DNA of 64,000 bases, from the NCBI GenBank assembly GCA_038137215.1, contig JAYQBG010000008.1, positions 51,392 to 115,391 of the forward strand, in the 5' to 3' direction. The position numbers and the translations under genes were made by a program. The notes under the pieces are model-generated. The model made no database searches. It had not been told where the DNA came from and worked only from the letters and a program-made list of their open reading frames with translations. Within the stretch, counting starts at the first letter, position 1. Every line of letters begins with the position of its first letter. This DNA comes from JABJAG01 sp038137215. Lineage in GTDB: Bacteria; Pseudomonadota; Alphaproteobacteria; UBA6615. This document shows, piece by piece, positions 56,233 to 64,000 of the stretch.

Positions 56233-57075
56233 ATGACATCAAAACTGATCTCATCGGCGCTCGCCGGTGTGGCGCTATTGGCGTGGCACGGCGTGGCGAA
56301 TGCCGAAACGCCGCTCGAACGCGGCACCTATCTGATGCAATCCATCGTCGCCTGCGGCAACTGCCACACGCCGAAAGGACCGAAAGGGGAAATTCCGGGG
56401 ATGGAACTCGCGGGCATGGCCCCCTTCGAGAAGACCCCGGGCTTCGATGCCAATGCGCCCAACATCACGCCCGACCCGGAAACCGGGATCGGTACCTGGA
56501 CCGACGAACAGATCATCGCCTCGATCCGTGAGGGCAAGCGCCCGGATGGCTCGATCATCGGGCCGCCCATGCCCATCGGCCTCTATCGCGGCCTGTCGGA
56601 CAAGGACGTCGAGGCCATCGTCGCCTATCTGCGCAACGTCAAACCGGTGAAGAACGAGATTCCGCCATCGGTCTATCGCATCCCGTTGCCGCCCGCCTAT
56701 GGCCCGCCCGTTGTCAGCGTTCCCGAGCCGGACCGCAACGACCAGCTTGCCTACGGCGCCTATCTCGCCGGGCCAGCCGGTCACTGCGTGGAATGCCACT
56801 CACCATTGACCCCGAAGGGTCCCGATCTGGTCAACAATCTCGGCGCGGGCGGGTTCGAGTTTCATGGCCCCTGGGGCGTGAGCGTCTCTTCGAACATCAC
56901 CCCGACCGGGCTCATGGATCGCAGCGACGACGAGATCAAGGCGATGATCACCAGGGGCGTCCGCCCGGACGGCACCAAGATGCTGCCGCCGATGGGCTAT
57001 GCCTATTACGCGAACATCAGCGATGCGGACCTTGATGCCATTGTTGCTTATCTGCGAACCTTGCCGCCCAAATAA
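56233..57075 (+). CDS. Di-heme c-type cytochrome
   Basis: The ATG at 56233 begins a signal peptide (LISSALAGVALLAWHGVANA, cleavage before ETPLERGTY). Two haem-binding motifs are visible, CGNCH at about residue 41 and CVECH at about residue 185, each in a domain ending in a Met-ligand-like GPPMPIGLYRGLSD and LPPMGYAYYANISD. The 280-residue periplasmic protein is of the type that accepts electrons from quinoprotein or molybdenum dehydrogenases. No such dehydrogenase is adjacent. GGGGGG upstream is the only purine-rich candidate ribosome binding site. Confidence 0.9.
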   Translation: MTSKLISSALAGVALLAWHGVANAETPLERGTYLMQSIVACGNCHTPKGPKGEIPGMELAGMAPFEKTPGFDANAPNITPDPETGIGTWTDEQIIASIREGKRPDGSIIGPPMPIGLYRGLSDKDVEAIVAYLRNVKPVKNEIPPSVYRIPLPPAYGPPVVSVPEPDRNDQLAYGAYLAGPAGHCVECHSPLTPKGPDLVNNLGAGGFEFHGPWGVSVSSNITPTGLMDRSDDEIKAMITRGVRPDGTKMLPPMGYAYYANISDADLDAIVAYLRTLPPK

Positions 57076-57111
57076 GTATCAACGGCCAAGCCACCGCGAC
57101 GGGTTGTCGAA

Positions 57112-57480
57112 ATGGATATTTTTCTTCTCTGGCCCGCATTCAATCGTATCTACGGAGGGCCGATTGCCCGTATTCGCGAGACTGTTGAATGCGGTTCGAG
57201 TTTCACCCAGTTCCGGCTGTTCCTCACCCTGATTTCTCCCCTCCTGTTTTTCGGAGCTCTAACGCTTCTGTTTCGCGTTGAGCTGTTCATCTTCATTGGT
57301 GCAGGAATCCAGATTTTGCTACTGCCACTCCTCGTAGCTTTTCAGTTCGCCAGTCAGGGCAATACGCAGAATCGGAATATCGAGACCCCAAAAGACATCT
57401 CGCTGCGAAAGTATCGTTCCTCCGGCAAAAAGAATCGCTCCAACCAAAAACGGTCATCGGTCATCCTCAACAGGAAATAA
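57112..57480 (+). CDS. Hypothetical small membrane protein
   Basis: This is an open frame of 122 codons with two adjacent hydrophobic segments (LFLTLISPLLFFGALTLLF, then LFIFIGAGIQILLLPLLVAF), followed by a basic tail (LRKYRSSGKKNRSNQKRSSV). It is clearly richer in A+T than its neighbours, and no strong ribosome binding site precedes the ATG. It sits 3 bp before the dienelactone hydrolase gene, so it is probably transcribed. I recognise no family. It could be a recently acquired or fast-evolving gene; coding status is likely but unproven. Confidence 0.55.
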   Translation: MDIFLLWPAFNRIYGGPIARIRETVECGSSFTQFRLFLTLISPLLFFGALTLLFRVELFIFIGAGIQILLLPLLVAFQFASQGNTQNRNIETPKDISLRKYRSSGKKNRSNQKRSSVILNRK

Positions 57481-57483
57481 TCC

Positions 57484-58212
57484 ATGGAACGCGAATTCAA
57501 TGTGACCACGCCCGACGGCACCATGCCGTGCTTTGCGGCCTGGCCGGACGAGGACGGTCCGCACCCGGTGGTGGTCATGTATATGGACGCACCGGGCATC
57601 CGCGAGGAGCTGTACAACTTCGCCCGCCGGATCGCGGTTCAGGGCTACTACGCGGTGCTGCCGGACCTCTACTACCGGCTGGGTCATCACCGCTTCAATC
57701 TGGCCCGGCGTACCGAGAAGATGACCGAGATGATCTTCGCGGCCTGGCACAGCCTGTCCAACGCCGATGTGGTCCGGGACACCGCTGCGCTGATGGACGC
57801 GCTGGGCGAGGAGGACGCGGCCTCTGACGGCCCGATGGGCTGCGTCGGCTACTGCATGAGCGGCGCCTTCGTGACCGCTGTGGCGGGTAGCTTTCCGGAT
57901 CGTTTCGCGGCCAATGTCTCGCTCTACGGGGTCTATATCGTCACCGACAAAGACGATTCTCCGCATCTGCTCGCCCCGCAGATCGAGGGCGAGATGTACT
58001 ACGCCTTTGCCGAACACGACCGCTGGGTACCCATGGAGCTGATCGACAACTTGCGGGCGACACTGGATGCGCATGGGATCTCCCATGAGACCGAGGTCTT
58101 TCCGACCACCGAGCACGGCTTCGCCTTCCCCGAGCGCGAGGTCTATCACGAACCCTCGGCCGAGATCGTCTGGGACAAGATGTTCAAGCTCTATGCGCGG
58201 GTTTTGGGGTAA
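57484..58212 (+). CDS. Dienelactone hydrolase family protein
   Basis: The 242-residue alpha/beta hydrolase carries the nucleophile elbow GCVGYCMSGAFVTAVAG (Cys nucleophile), the acid region EHDRWVPMELIDN and the final His in TEHGFAFPEREVYHE. N-terminal strands (MPCFAAWPDEDGPHPVVVMY, MDAPGIREELYNFARRIAVQ) match the dienelactone hydrolase family, which opens lactones such as dienelactone in chlorocatechol pathways but contains many general esterases. No catechol pathway is nearby. A stop overlapping nothing follows; the next element is the collapsed alcohol dehydrogenase. Confidence 0.88.
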   Translation: MEREFNVTTPDGTMPCFAAWPDEDGPHPVVVMYMDAPGIREELYNFARRIAVQGYYAVLPDLYYRLGHHRFNLARRTEKMTEMIFAAWHSLSNADVVRDTAALMDALGEEDAASDGPMGCVGYCMSGAFVTAVAGSFPDRFAANVSLYGVYIVTDKDDSPHLLAPQIEGEMYYAFAEHDRWVPMELIDNLRATLDAHGISHETEVFPTTEHGFAFPEREVYHEPSAEIVWDKMFKLYARVLG

Positions 58213-58320
58213 GCGAGAACAAGTGTTTTAGAGTTTCACGCGCTTGCACTCGCCGTCCGCGCTTGGGACACTCTCCCCAGAACGACACAACAGAATTTCG
58301 CCTGTCCGGGAGGATTTGCC

Positions 58321-58482
58321 ATGGAAACCCGCGCCGCCGTTGCCCTTGAGGCCGGAAAGCCGCTCTGGATCGAAACCGTTGACCTGGAAGGCCCGCGCGA
58401 GGGCGAAGTGCTGGTCGAGATCAACAACGGCTTCGACCTGATGCACAAGGGTGAATCGATCCGAAGTGTTGTAAACTTCTGA
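58321..58482 (+). pseudogene. Collapsed class III alcohol dehydrogenase (internal deletion)
   Basis: The 53-codon frame joins the N terminus of S-(hydroxymethyl)glutathione dehydrogenase (METRAAVALEAGKPLWIETV, then DLEGPREGEVLVEI) to its extreme C terminus (NNGFDLMHKGESIRSVVNF). About 315 central residues, with all zinc ligands and the NAD-binding fold, are missing. The join lies at GAGATCAA (58417-58424), a sequence expected in both flanks (VEIK in the N part, EINNGF in the C part), so an 8-bp direct repeat probably mediated the deletion, in the cell or in assembly. GGGAGGA precedes the ATG. The product cannot be an enzyme. Confidence 0.85.
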
Positions 58483-58595
58483 CAACATTGAAATTTACTG
58501 CCTGATGGACCGTCCTGCTTGCCGGACCTCAATCCGCCGACTATCTAACGCGAACAAAGAACCCCGCACAGGGGTCCCTCCAAAGGAAGAGTTCC

Positions 58596-59567
58596 ATGTC
58601 CGAGACCCATCACTCCAAGGTCCTGATCCTCGGCTCCGGCGCGGCAGGCTGCACCGCGGCCGTCTATGCCGCACGCGCCAACATGAAGCCGATCATGGTG
58701 GAGGGCATGCAGCCGGGTGGCCAACTGACCATCACCACCGATGTCGAGAACTATCCCGGCTTTGCCGAACCGATCCAGGGCCCCTGGCTGATGGAACAGA
58801 TGGTCGAGCAGGCCCGCAATGTCGGTACCCAGATTTTCAGCGACCTGATCGTCGAAGTGGATTTCAGTTCCCGCCCGTTCAGGGCGATCGGCGATTCCGG
58901 TGACATCTACACCGGCGATACCGTCATCGTGGCGACAGGCGCCTCGGCGCGCTGGCTCGGACTCGAGAGCGAGCAGAAATTCTCCGGCTTCGGGGTATCG
59001 GCCTGCGCCACCTGCGACGGCTTCTTCTATCGCGACAAGCCAGTGGCCGTGATCGGTGGCGGCAACACGGCCGTGGAGGAAGCGCTGTTCCTGACGAATT
59101 TTGCCTCCAAGGTCACCCTCATTCATCGCCGGGACGAGCTGCGCGCGGAGAAAATCATGCAGGACCGTCTGTTCCGCAACGAGAAAATCGAAGTGGTCTG
59201 GGACACGGTGCTCGACGAGGTGGTCGGGATCCAGGACCCGCCGGGCGTGACAGGCGCCAGGCTGAAAAACCTCAAGACCGACGAAGCGCAGGACCTGGAA
59301 GTCGACGGCATCTTCATCGCCATCGGCCATGACCCGAACACCAAGATTTTCCAGGGCAAGTTGGACATGGACGACGAGGGCTATCTGATCACCGCGCCCG
59401 ACAGCACGGCGACCAATATTCCCGGCGTGTTCGCCGCCGGCGACGTCAAGGACAAGGTCTATCGTCAAGCGGTCACTGCCGCCGGCATGGGCTGTATGGC
59501 CGCGCTGGAAGCCGAAAAATTCATTGCCGAGGCTGAGGACGAAACGTCACGCGAAGCAGCAGAATAG
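58596..59567 (+). CDS. trxB: Thioredoxin reductase
   Basis: The 323-residue flavoprotein has the FAD fold (VLILGSGAAGCTAAVYAARA), the redox-active dithiol CATC in VSACATCDGFFYRDKPVAVI, the NADPH fold (GGGNTAVEEALFLTNFASKV, LIHRRDELRAE) and the final FAD motif (VFAAGDVKDKVYRQAVTAAG). It reduces thioredoxin with NADPH. A purine-rich GGAAGAG lies before the ATG. A LysR gene follows 43 bp downstream, and the two may be co-transcribed, as is common in Rhodospirillales. Confidence 0.96.
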   Translation: MSETHHSKVLILGSGAAGCTAAVYAARANMKPIMVEGMQPGGQLTITTDVENYPGFAEPIQGPWLMEQMVEQARNVGTQIFSDLIVEVDFSSRPFRAIGDSGDIYTGDTVIVATGASARWLGLESEQKFSGFGVSACATCDGFFYRDKPVAVIGGGNTAVEEALFLTNFASKVTLIHRRDELRAEKIMQDRLFRNEKIEVVWDTVLDEVVGIQDPPGVTGARLKNLKTDEAQDLEVDGIFIAIGHDPNTKIFQGKLDMDDEGYLITAPDSTATNIPGVFAAGDVKDKVYRQAVTAAGMGCMAALEAEKFIAEAEDETSREAAE

Positions 59568-59610
59568 CCGAGATTTCATCGACTCGCGGCTTCAGGGGGG
59601 GGCCGGCCCT

Positions 59611-60510
59611 ATGGCCATGGACTGGGACAAGCTCAGAATTTTTCACGCCGTCGCAGATGCCGGCAGCTTCACCCATGCGGGTGAGACGCTGCATCTGAGC
59701 CAGTCTGCCATCAGCCGGCAAATCAGCTCGCTGGAAGACAGCCTGAACGCCAAACTGTTTCACCGCCACGCGCGCGGCCTCATCCTCACCGAACAGGGTG
59801 AACTGCTCTATCGCACCGTGCACGACGTCTTCGCCAAGCTGACCATGGTCGAAGCGCGCCTGTCGGATTCCCACGAACAGCCCCAGGGTCCGCTGAAGAT
59901 TGCAACCACGGTCGGGCTGGGCTCGCTCTGGCTGACACCGCGGATCAGCGAGTTCATCGACCTGTATCCGGATATCGAGGTGACGCTTATCACCACAGAT
60001 GAAGAGTTGGACGTGTCCATGCGTGAGGCGGACTGCGCGATCCGGCTGACCCCACCGACCCAGGCCGACCTGATCCAGCGCCGTCTGACCCGGGTCCACA
60101 CCCATGTCTTTGCGTCACCAGAATACCTCCAGGCCAGGGGCATGCCCGAAAAGGTGCGCGACCTGGCACACCACAAGATCATCGCCTATGACGAAGATCG
60201 CACCATGGCGGCGCCAAACCTCAACTGGCTCCTGAACGCGGTGCGCGATGCGACCAATGAGGAACCCCACAAGGTGCTCACCCTGAACAACCTCTATGGG
60301 GTCTTGCGGGCTGTCGAGGCCGGTGTCGGGATGGCCGGTCTGCCGGACTTCCTTGCCCGCGAAGCCAAAAACCTGGTTCGCGTCCTGCCGGAACTCGAAG
60401 GTCCGGGCAATGACGCCTATTTCGTCTATCCTGAAGAACTGCGGAATTCGCAACGGATCGGCGTGTTCCGGGACTTCCTGCTGCGCAAGGTGGCCGAAAC
60501 CCGGTTCTAA
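59611..60510 (+). CDS. LysR-family transcriptional regulator
   Basis: The ATG at 59611 (or 59617) follows AGGGGGGG. The ~299-residue protein has the HTH (WDKLRIFHAVADAGSFTHAG, LHLSQSAISRQISSLEDSLN) and effector domain (PLKIATTVGLGSLWLTPRIS, MREADCAIRLTPPTQADLIQ, NNLYGVLRAVEAGVGMAGLP). Upstream codons in the frame back to 59524 overlap trxB and are unlikely to be used. Position after trxB suggests regulation of, or by, a redox signal, but there is no direct evidence. A candidate structured RNA follows within 100 bp. Confidence 0.88.
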   Translation: MAMDWDKLRIFHAVADAGSFTHAGETLHLSQSAISRQISSLEDSLNAKLFHRHARGLILTEQGELLYRTVHDVFAKLTMVEARLSDSHEQPQGPLKIATTVGLGSLWLTPRISEFIDLYPDIEVTLITTDEELDVSMREADCAIRLTPPTQADLIQRRLTRVHTHVFASPEYLQARGMPEKVRDLAHHKIIAYDEDRTMAAPNLNWLLNAVRDATNEEPHKVLTLNNLYGVLRAVEAGVGMAGLPDFLAREAKNLVRVLPELEGPGNDAYFVYPEELRNSQRIGVFRDFLLRKVAETRF

Positions 60511-60608
60511 GGCCGGCGCAGCAACTGCGACAATCATGACAAGTTCATAACCAGTTATGCATTATGCGCATATCTGGTTAACGGTTTGCTCCCCTCCTCT
60601 TCTGGCCC

Positions 60609-60777
60609 GGGAGTACCTATCTAGGAGTCACACTCGGTGATACGTGCACCGCACCGTCTGCGTGACCCTCCCATATCGCAGATGGTTGAGGGGCCCCTGA
60701 ACATGGCCCCGGCGTCATCCCTAGACGCAAGCCTCCCTGTTCAACTGCCGGACCCCTCGGGGTCCGGCTTTTATTTT
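60609..60777 (+). ncRNA. Candidate structured small RNA ending in a rho-independent terminator
   Basis: No protein frame fits here, but hairpins follow one another on the plus strand. GGAGTCAC (60624-60631) pairs with GTGAC-C-CTCC (60662-60671) and encloses CGGTG/CACCG (60635-60651). Then come GGGGCC/GGCCCC (60690-60710), GCGTC/GACGC (60712-60728) and a perfect terminator GCCGGACCCC-TC-GGGGTCCGGC with TTTTATTTT (60747-60777). Upstream, 60549-60579 is AT-rich with AACCAG/CTGGTT arms and may hold a promoter or operator. It does not match tmRNA, SRP RNA, RNase P RNA or a riboswitch consensus that I know; 6S RNA cannot be excluded. Confidence 0.55.
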
Positions 60778-60799
60778 GGGGGATCGAAATTCCGAAGGC

Positions 60800-61017
60800 A
60801 GGCCTAGAGCAGGATCATTTCAGTTGGAAACGACACTGCTTGCGCCTCGGCGCCTCCATCACATCATCTCGTCCTGCCCGCAAAGGCGGGCCTCCACAGA
60901 CACCTTACTCCGGCAAGGCAGTCGCCCGTGTTTATGGGTTCTCGCCTTCGCGGGAACGACGAAACACGCGGTGGACGGAGCTGCGGCGGAACCGATTCCA
61001 CCCCACAAGATCATGCT
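60800..61017. repeat. Intergenic repeat region
   Basis: The gap before msrP holds CTGCCCGCAAAGGCGGG (60873-60889), mirrored by TTCTCGCCTTCGCGGGAACG near 60940, a known dispersed palindrome type. It is bracketed by AGAGCAGGATCATTT (60807-60821) and AAGATCATGCTCT (61007-61019), which are inverted with respect to each other. I see no gene in it. Confidence 0.6.
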
Positions 61018-61998
61018 CTAGCGGAAGTACACTTCGCCGGCATCTTTCGGATAGAGATGCGCGACAAATTCCTCATAGCCATTGTAGAGCCGGCTCGGCA
61101 CCCGGTCGTTCTGGGATCCCCCGAGCTGCCATTCCGTGGCCTGGCTCCAGCGCGGATGCGCCACCGCGGGGTTCACATTCGCCCAGAAACCGTATTCCTT
61201 CGCCTGCAGGGACTCCCAGAAGGTTGTCGGCTTTTCATCGGTGAAGGTGAAGCTGATGATCGACTTGATGGATTTGAAGCCGTATTTCCACGGCGTCGCC
61301 AGACGCAGGGGGGCTCCGTTCTGCTTGGGCACGGGCTTGCCATAAAGCCCGGTCACCATGAAAGCCATCTCGTTGGTGGCTTCCTCGATGGTCAGGACCT
61401 CTTGATAGGGCCACGGATACCAGAACTGGCGCAAACCCGGCATCTCCGATTTGCTCTTCTCGACCGTATTCATCTTGATGTATTTCGCGCCGGAAAGCGG
61501 CTTGGCCAGTTCCACCAGTTGCTTCATTGGGAAGCCCGACCACGGCACGGTCATCGCCCAGGCTTCCACGCAACGGAAGCGGTACACCCTTTCCTCAAGC
61601 TGTACCTGCTTGATCAGATCGTCGAAACCGATCTCGAATTCCTTTTCGACCAGACCGTCGATCACGATGTGCCAGGGCCGCGTTTCCAAGCGCTGGGCGG
61701 CCTTGGAGATCTGCTTGTGGGAGCCGAACTCGTAGAAATTGTTGTAGGTGGTTGCATCCTTCTCGGAGGTCAGCGCCCGATCGACGGTATATTTCTCATT
61801 GCGCGGCACCGGATAGAGATGGGCCGTCGGATCGGTCTCGGTCGCCATCGCCAGGCCCGAGGGCAGAACACTCGCGCCCGCGGCAATGGCAGGCGCAATT
61901 CCCATGGCCTTCACGAGTTGACGGCGGTTCAGGAACACATCTTCCGGTGTGACGGCGCTCTCGGGAAGCTCCCAACCGCGTTTGACCTTGATCAGCAT
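61018..61998 (-). CDS. msrP: Periplasmic methionine sulfoxide reductase, molybdopterin subunit
   Basis: The start at 61998 gives MLIKVKRGWELPESAVTPED, followed by the twin-arginine motif NRRQLVKAMGIAPAIAAGAS for Tat export. The 326-residue protein has the sulfite-oxidase/YedY fold. The molybdenum-binding Cys is in YRFRCVEAWAMTVPWSGFPM, and LATPWKYGFKSIKSIISF and YPWPYQEVLTIEEATNEMAF are family signatures. MsrP repairs oxidised periplasmic proteins using quinol electrons supplied by the membrane haem protein MsrQ. No msrQ lies in the window: the next gene encodes an MFS carrier. Confidence 0.93.
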   Translation of the reverse strand: MLIKVKRGWELPESAVTPEDVFLNRRQLVKAMGIAPAIAAGASVLPSGLAMATETDPTAHLYPVPRNEKYTVDRALTSEKDATTYNNFYEFGSHKQISKAAQRLETRPWHIVIDGLVEKEFEIGFDDLIKQVQLEERVYRFRCVEAWAMTVPWSGFPMKQLVELAKPLSGAKYIKMNTVEKSKSEMPGLRQFWYPWPYQEVLTIEEATNEMAFMVTGLYGKPVPKQNGAPLRLATPWKYGFKSIKSIISFTFTDEKPTTFWESLQAKEYGFWANVNPAVAHPRWSQATEWQLGGSQNDRVPSRLYNGYEEFVAHLYPKDAGEVYFR

Positions 61999-62121
61999 GA
62001 CGATCTCCATTCATCGATGTCTGGCCATACGATGGGACCGCGCACGCGCGATTACAAGTCACGGCTGGTTGAAAACCGGCCGAGGGAATAACTCTCCCTG
62101 TGCGGTGTTACAGGCCGGAAA

Positions 62122-63333
62122 TCAGGCTGTTTTCGGCTCTGTCAGCCGCTCGACCGGCTGATCACGGATCGGCCAGTGCAGTGCAGCCGCAAGCAGCCCC
62201 AGCAGGATCGAGGTGAACCAGACGGCGTTGTAGTCGCCCGATACATCGAAGTTGAGGCCACCGAGCCACGCGCCCAGGAAGGCACCGACCTGATGGCTGA
62301 AAAACACGAGTCCGAACAGCATGCCGAGATGGCGTGCGCCGAAAATCTTGGCCACGACGCCGCTGGTCAGCGGCACTGTGGACAGCCACAGAAACCCAAA
62401 AACCCCGGAGAAAATATAGATGGTCAGTTCGGTTTTCGGCATCAGCATCAGCCAGGCGATCAGGGCCGCACGGGCGAGATAGATCAGCGAGAGCAGATTT
62501 TTCTGCCGGAACCGGTTGCTGAGAACCCCGGCGAGATAGGTTCCGAGAATATTCCCGCCGCCAATGATCGTCAGCGCGGTGCCGGCGACCCCGATCCCCA
62601 GACCACACCAGGCCACGAAACCCGGCAGATGGGTGCCAATGAACGTCACATGGAAGCCGCACACGAAGAACCCGGCAACCAGCAGCAGATATCCACGGTT
62701 CTTGCGCGCCTCGGTGAGTGCGGCCGTCCAGCTCTGCGGCGCAACGCCGGTGTCGTCCTTTGCCTTGCCCTGGATCAGCGCACCCAGCGGGACCATCAGG
62801 GCGACAATCACGGCCGTCGCCAGCAGCGAGAAGTACCAGCCATACCCGCCAATGACGACCTGGGTGACTTTCGGCAACACGAACGGGCCGAGGGCGCCGA
62901 TGGTGCTGACAATGGCCATGGCATAGGTCCGCCGCTCCGGCACAACCATGCGGGCAATGGCGCCATAGACGACCGACATGCCCACGCCGCTCATGCCCAG
63001 GCCGATCAGGACACCGCCGCTGATCAGGAGCTCGGTGGGGCTGACGGCACTCGCCATCCCGATCACACCCAAGGTGTAGCAAAGCGCGCCGCCGACAATG
63101 ACGCGGCCCGACCCGTATCGATCCGCCAGCCCGCCGACGAAGGGCTGGGACGCACCCCAGAGAAGATTCTGGATCGCCATGGCGAGACCGAAAAGTTCGC
63201 GGCTCCAGCCCAGTTCGACGGTCATCGGAACGAGATAGAAGCCGAACCCCTGCCGGACGCCCAGCGTGACCGCCAACAAAGCGGCGCCCGCCCCCATGAC
63301 AATGACCTGTTGGCGGGTAAGAACCTGATCCAT
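62122..63333 (-). CDS. MFS transporter
   Basis: This 403-residue protein has about 12 hydrophobic segments and typical MFS loops (GLADRYGSGRVIVGGALCYT between helices 2 and 3; VLSNRFRQKNLLSLIYLARA in the second half). The N terminus (VIVMGAGAALLAVTLGVRQG, FGFYLVPMTVELGWSRELFG) resembles the monocarboxylate/oxalate-formate antiporter group. It is an inner-membrane secondary carrier; substrate unknown. It lies upstream of msrP in the same direction with a 123-bp gap, so common transcription is possible but not evident. Confidence 0.9.
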   Translation of the reverse strand: MDQVLTRQQVIVMGAGAALLAVTLGVRQGFGFYLVPMTVELGWSRELFGLAMAIQNLLWGASQPFVGGLADRYGSGRVIVGGALCYTLGVIGMASAVSPTELLISGGVLIGLGMSGVGMSVVYGAIARMVVPERRTYAMAIVSTIGALGPFVLPKVTQVVIGGYGWYFSLLATAVIVALMVPLGALIQGKAKDDTGVAPQSWTAALTEARKNRGYLLLVAGFFVCGFHVTFIGTHLPGFVAWCGLGIGVAGTALTIIGGGNILGTYLAGVLSNRFRQKNLLSLIYLARAALIAWLMLMPKTELTIYIFSGVFGFLWLSTVPLTSGVVAKIFGARHLGMLFGLVFFSHQVGAFLGAWLGGLNFDVSGDYNAVWFTSILLGLLAAALHWPIRDQPVERLTEPKTA

Positions 63334-63434
63334 AAGAACCCCTCTACAAATGCCTGGCGCAGTATGCGCGCAGGCACGCGAATCTCAAACAGGAAGAACC
63401 AGTCCGGCCGACCCGAAAACACGCTCCAAAATGG

Positions 63435-63989
63435 CTAAAGCTTGCGGCCGCGCACTTCGACCTCAAGCTTACGTATTAGGGCCTCGATGCCCGGCAGTTG
63501 CGGATGGACCGCACGCGCTGCTTCGAAGGCTTCCAGCGCGGCATCGCCATTTCCACGCAGCAATTCAATCTGTCCCAGCCCGCTCAGGGCACCGAAATGC
63601 CGGGGTTCCAGTTCAAGCGTGCGGTCCACATCTTCGGCCGACAATGTCAGATCACCGATCAGAAAATAGACCGTCGCCCGTTTGTTCCAGGCTTCGGCGA
63701 AGTCCGGTTCTTTCTGGATCAGGCTGGAAAAGATACCGATCGCCTGACCGTACTGCCCTGACGCCATGGCCACCGAACCGGCCTGCATCATGCGGCTGTA
63801 CTCAGCATTCCGATGCTGCATCCAGATGGACCAGATTAGGCGCTCGGTCGCCTGAATTTCAAACGACTCCTCGCTGTCGCGCAGCAGATCGAACAGGGTG
63901 TCCAGCCGCGGGTCATTCTGATCGGCGACGGCGGGCGTCCCGAAGAGCAGGACAAAGGATAGGCAGATCGGGAAAAGAAGTCGTCGCAT
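63435..63989 (-). CDS. Exported TPR-repeat protein
   Basis: The ATG at 63989 starts a signal peptide (MRRLLFPICLSFVLLFGTPA, cleavage near AVA-DQ). The remaining part of the 184-residue protein is helical with at least three tetratricopeptide units (YSRMMQAGSVAMASGQYGQA, WNKRATVYFLIGDLTLSAED, ALSGLGQIELLRGNGDAALE). It is a periplasmic scaffold of unknown partner. Its upstream region leaves the window, so the gene is complete but its promoter is only partly seen. Confidence 0.87.
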   Translation of the reverse strand: MRRLLFPICLSFVLLFGTPAVADQNDPRLDTLFDLLRDSEESFEIQATERLIWSIWMQHRNAEYSRMMQAGSVAMASGQYGQAIGIFSSLIQKEPDFAEAWNKRATVYFLIGDLTLSAEDVDRTLELEPRHFGALSGLGQIELLRGNGDAALEAFEAARAVHPQLPGIEALIRKLEVEVRGRKL

Positions 63990-64000
63990 AGACAAATTAT

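Overview
The window is high-GC alphaproteobacterial chromosome. The housekeeping genes are of alphaproteobacterial type: dnaG-rpoD, carA-carB-greA, a methionine synthase split into two genes, a short QueF, and Lrp/IclR/LysR regulators. The many CoA and oxidoreductase genes would suit a Rhodospirillales-like, probably free-living organism, but I cannot name a genus. There is no prophage, transposase, CRISPR array or conjugation gene. A run of ten N at 34866-34875 shows that this is draft sequence.

Layout: ligA 3' end and a bicupin (1-1.7 kb); a LysR-linked CoA/aromatic catabolism group (1.7-5.3 kb); an M24 aminopeptidase, a cupin and a GMC oxidoreductase (5.4-9.5 kb); prmA-uvrD (9.6-12.8 kb); a disrupted protease homologue and a ClC channel (12.9-15.8 kb); a disrupted diguanylate cyclase joined to an amidohydrolase tail (15.9-16.65 kb); an operon for the methionine/SAM cycle (ArsR-methyltransferase, metF, split metH; 16.65-22.4 kb) with a perfect 30-bp palindrome at its head; mlaA-mlaC (22.7-24.1 kb); ettA and a double YCII protein (24.2-26.5 kb); a queuosine block queG-queF-queA with a divergent precursor transporter (26.6-30.0 kb); a damaged region with lpxR, paaK, a luciferase-like gene, a dehydrogenase containing the gap, a ThDP decarboxylase pair and sthA (30-38.9 kb); hemerythrin, flavin reductase, a truncated peroxiredoxin, a TRAP-type binding protein without signal peptide and a tRNA with CAT anticodon (38.9-41.8 kb); the core block rpoD, dnaG, yqeY, carAB, greA (41.9-51.7 kb); and an accessory block with an ELM1-like protein, a 2OG oxygenase, an unrecognised 658-residue protein, cytochrome c, dienelactone hydrolase, a collapsed adhC, trxB, a LysR gene, a candidate structured RNA, msrP, an MFS carrier and a TPR protein (51.9-64 kb).

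The most unusual property is the number of broken genes among intact neighbours. At least nine loci carry in-frame stops, short-repeat deletions or abrupt truncations. Eight of the nine premature stops I can place are TAG, and where the original codon can be guessed it is usually CAG (Gln) or TGG (Trp). TAG is also the ordinary stop of many intact genes here, so a global code change is unlikely. Real gene decay and sequence or assembly error both remain possible, and read mapping would separate them.

The best candidates for something new are the ELM1/2OG/658-residue trio (52.6-56.2 kb), the multi-hairpin RNA candidate ending in a strong terminator (60.6-60.78 kb), the hairpin that buries the ClC ribosome binding site (15.79-15.81 kb), and the SAM-cycle operator palindrome (22.35-22.38 kb).
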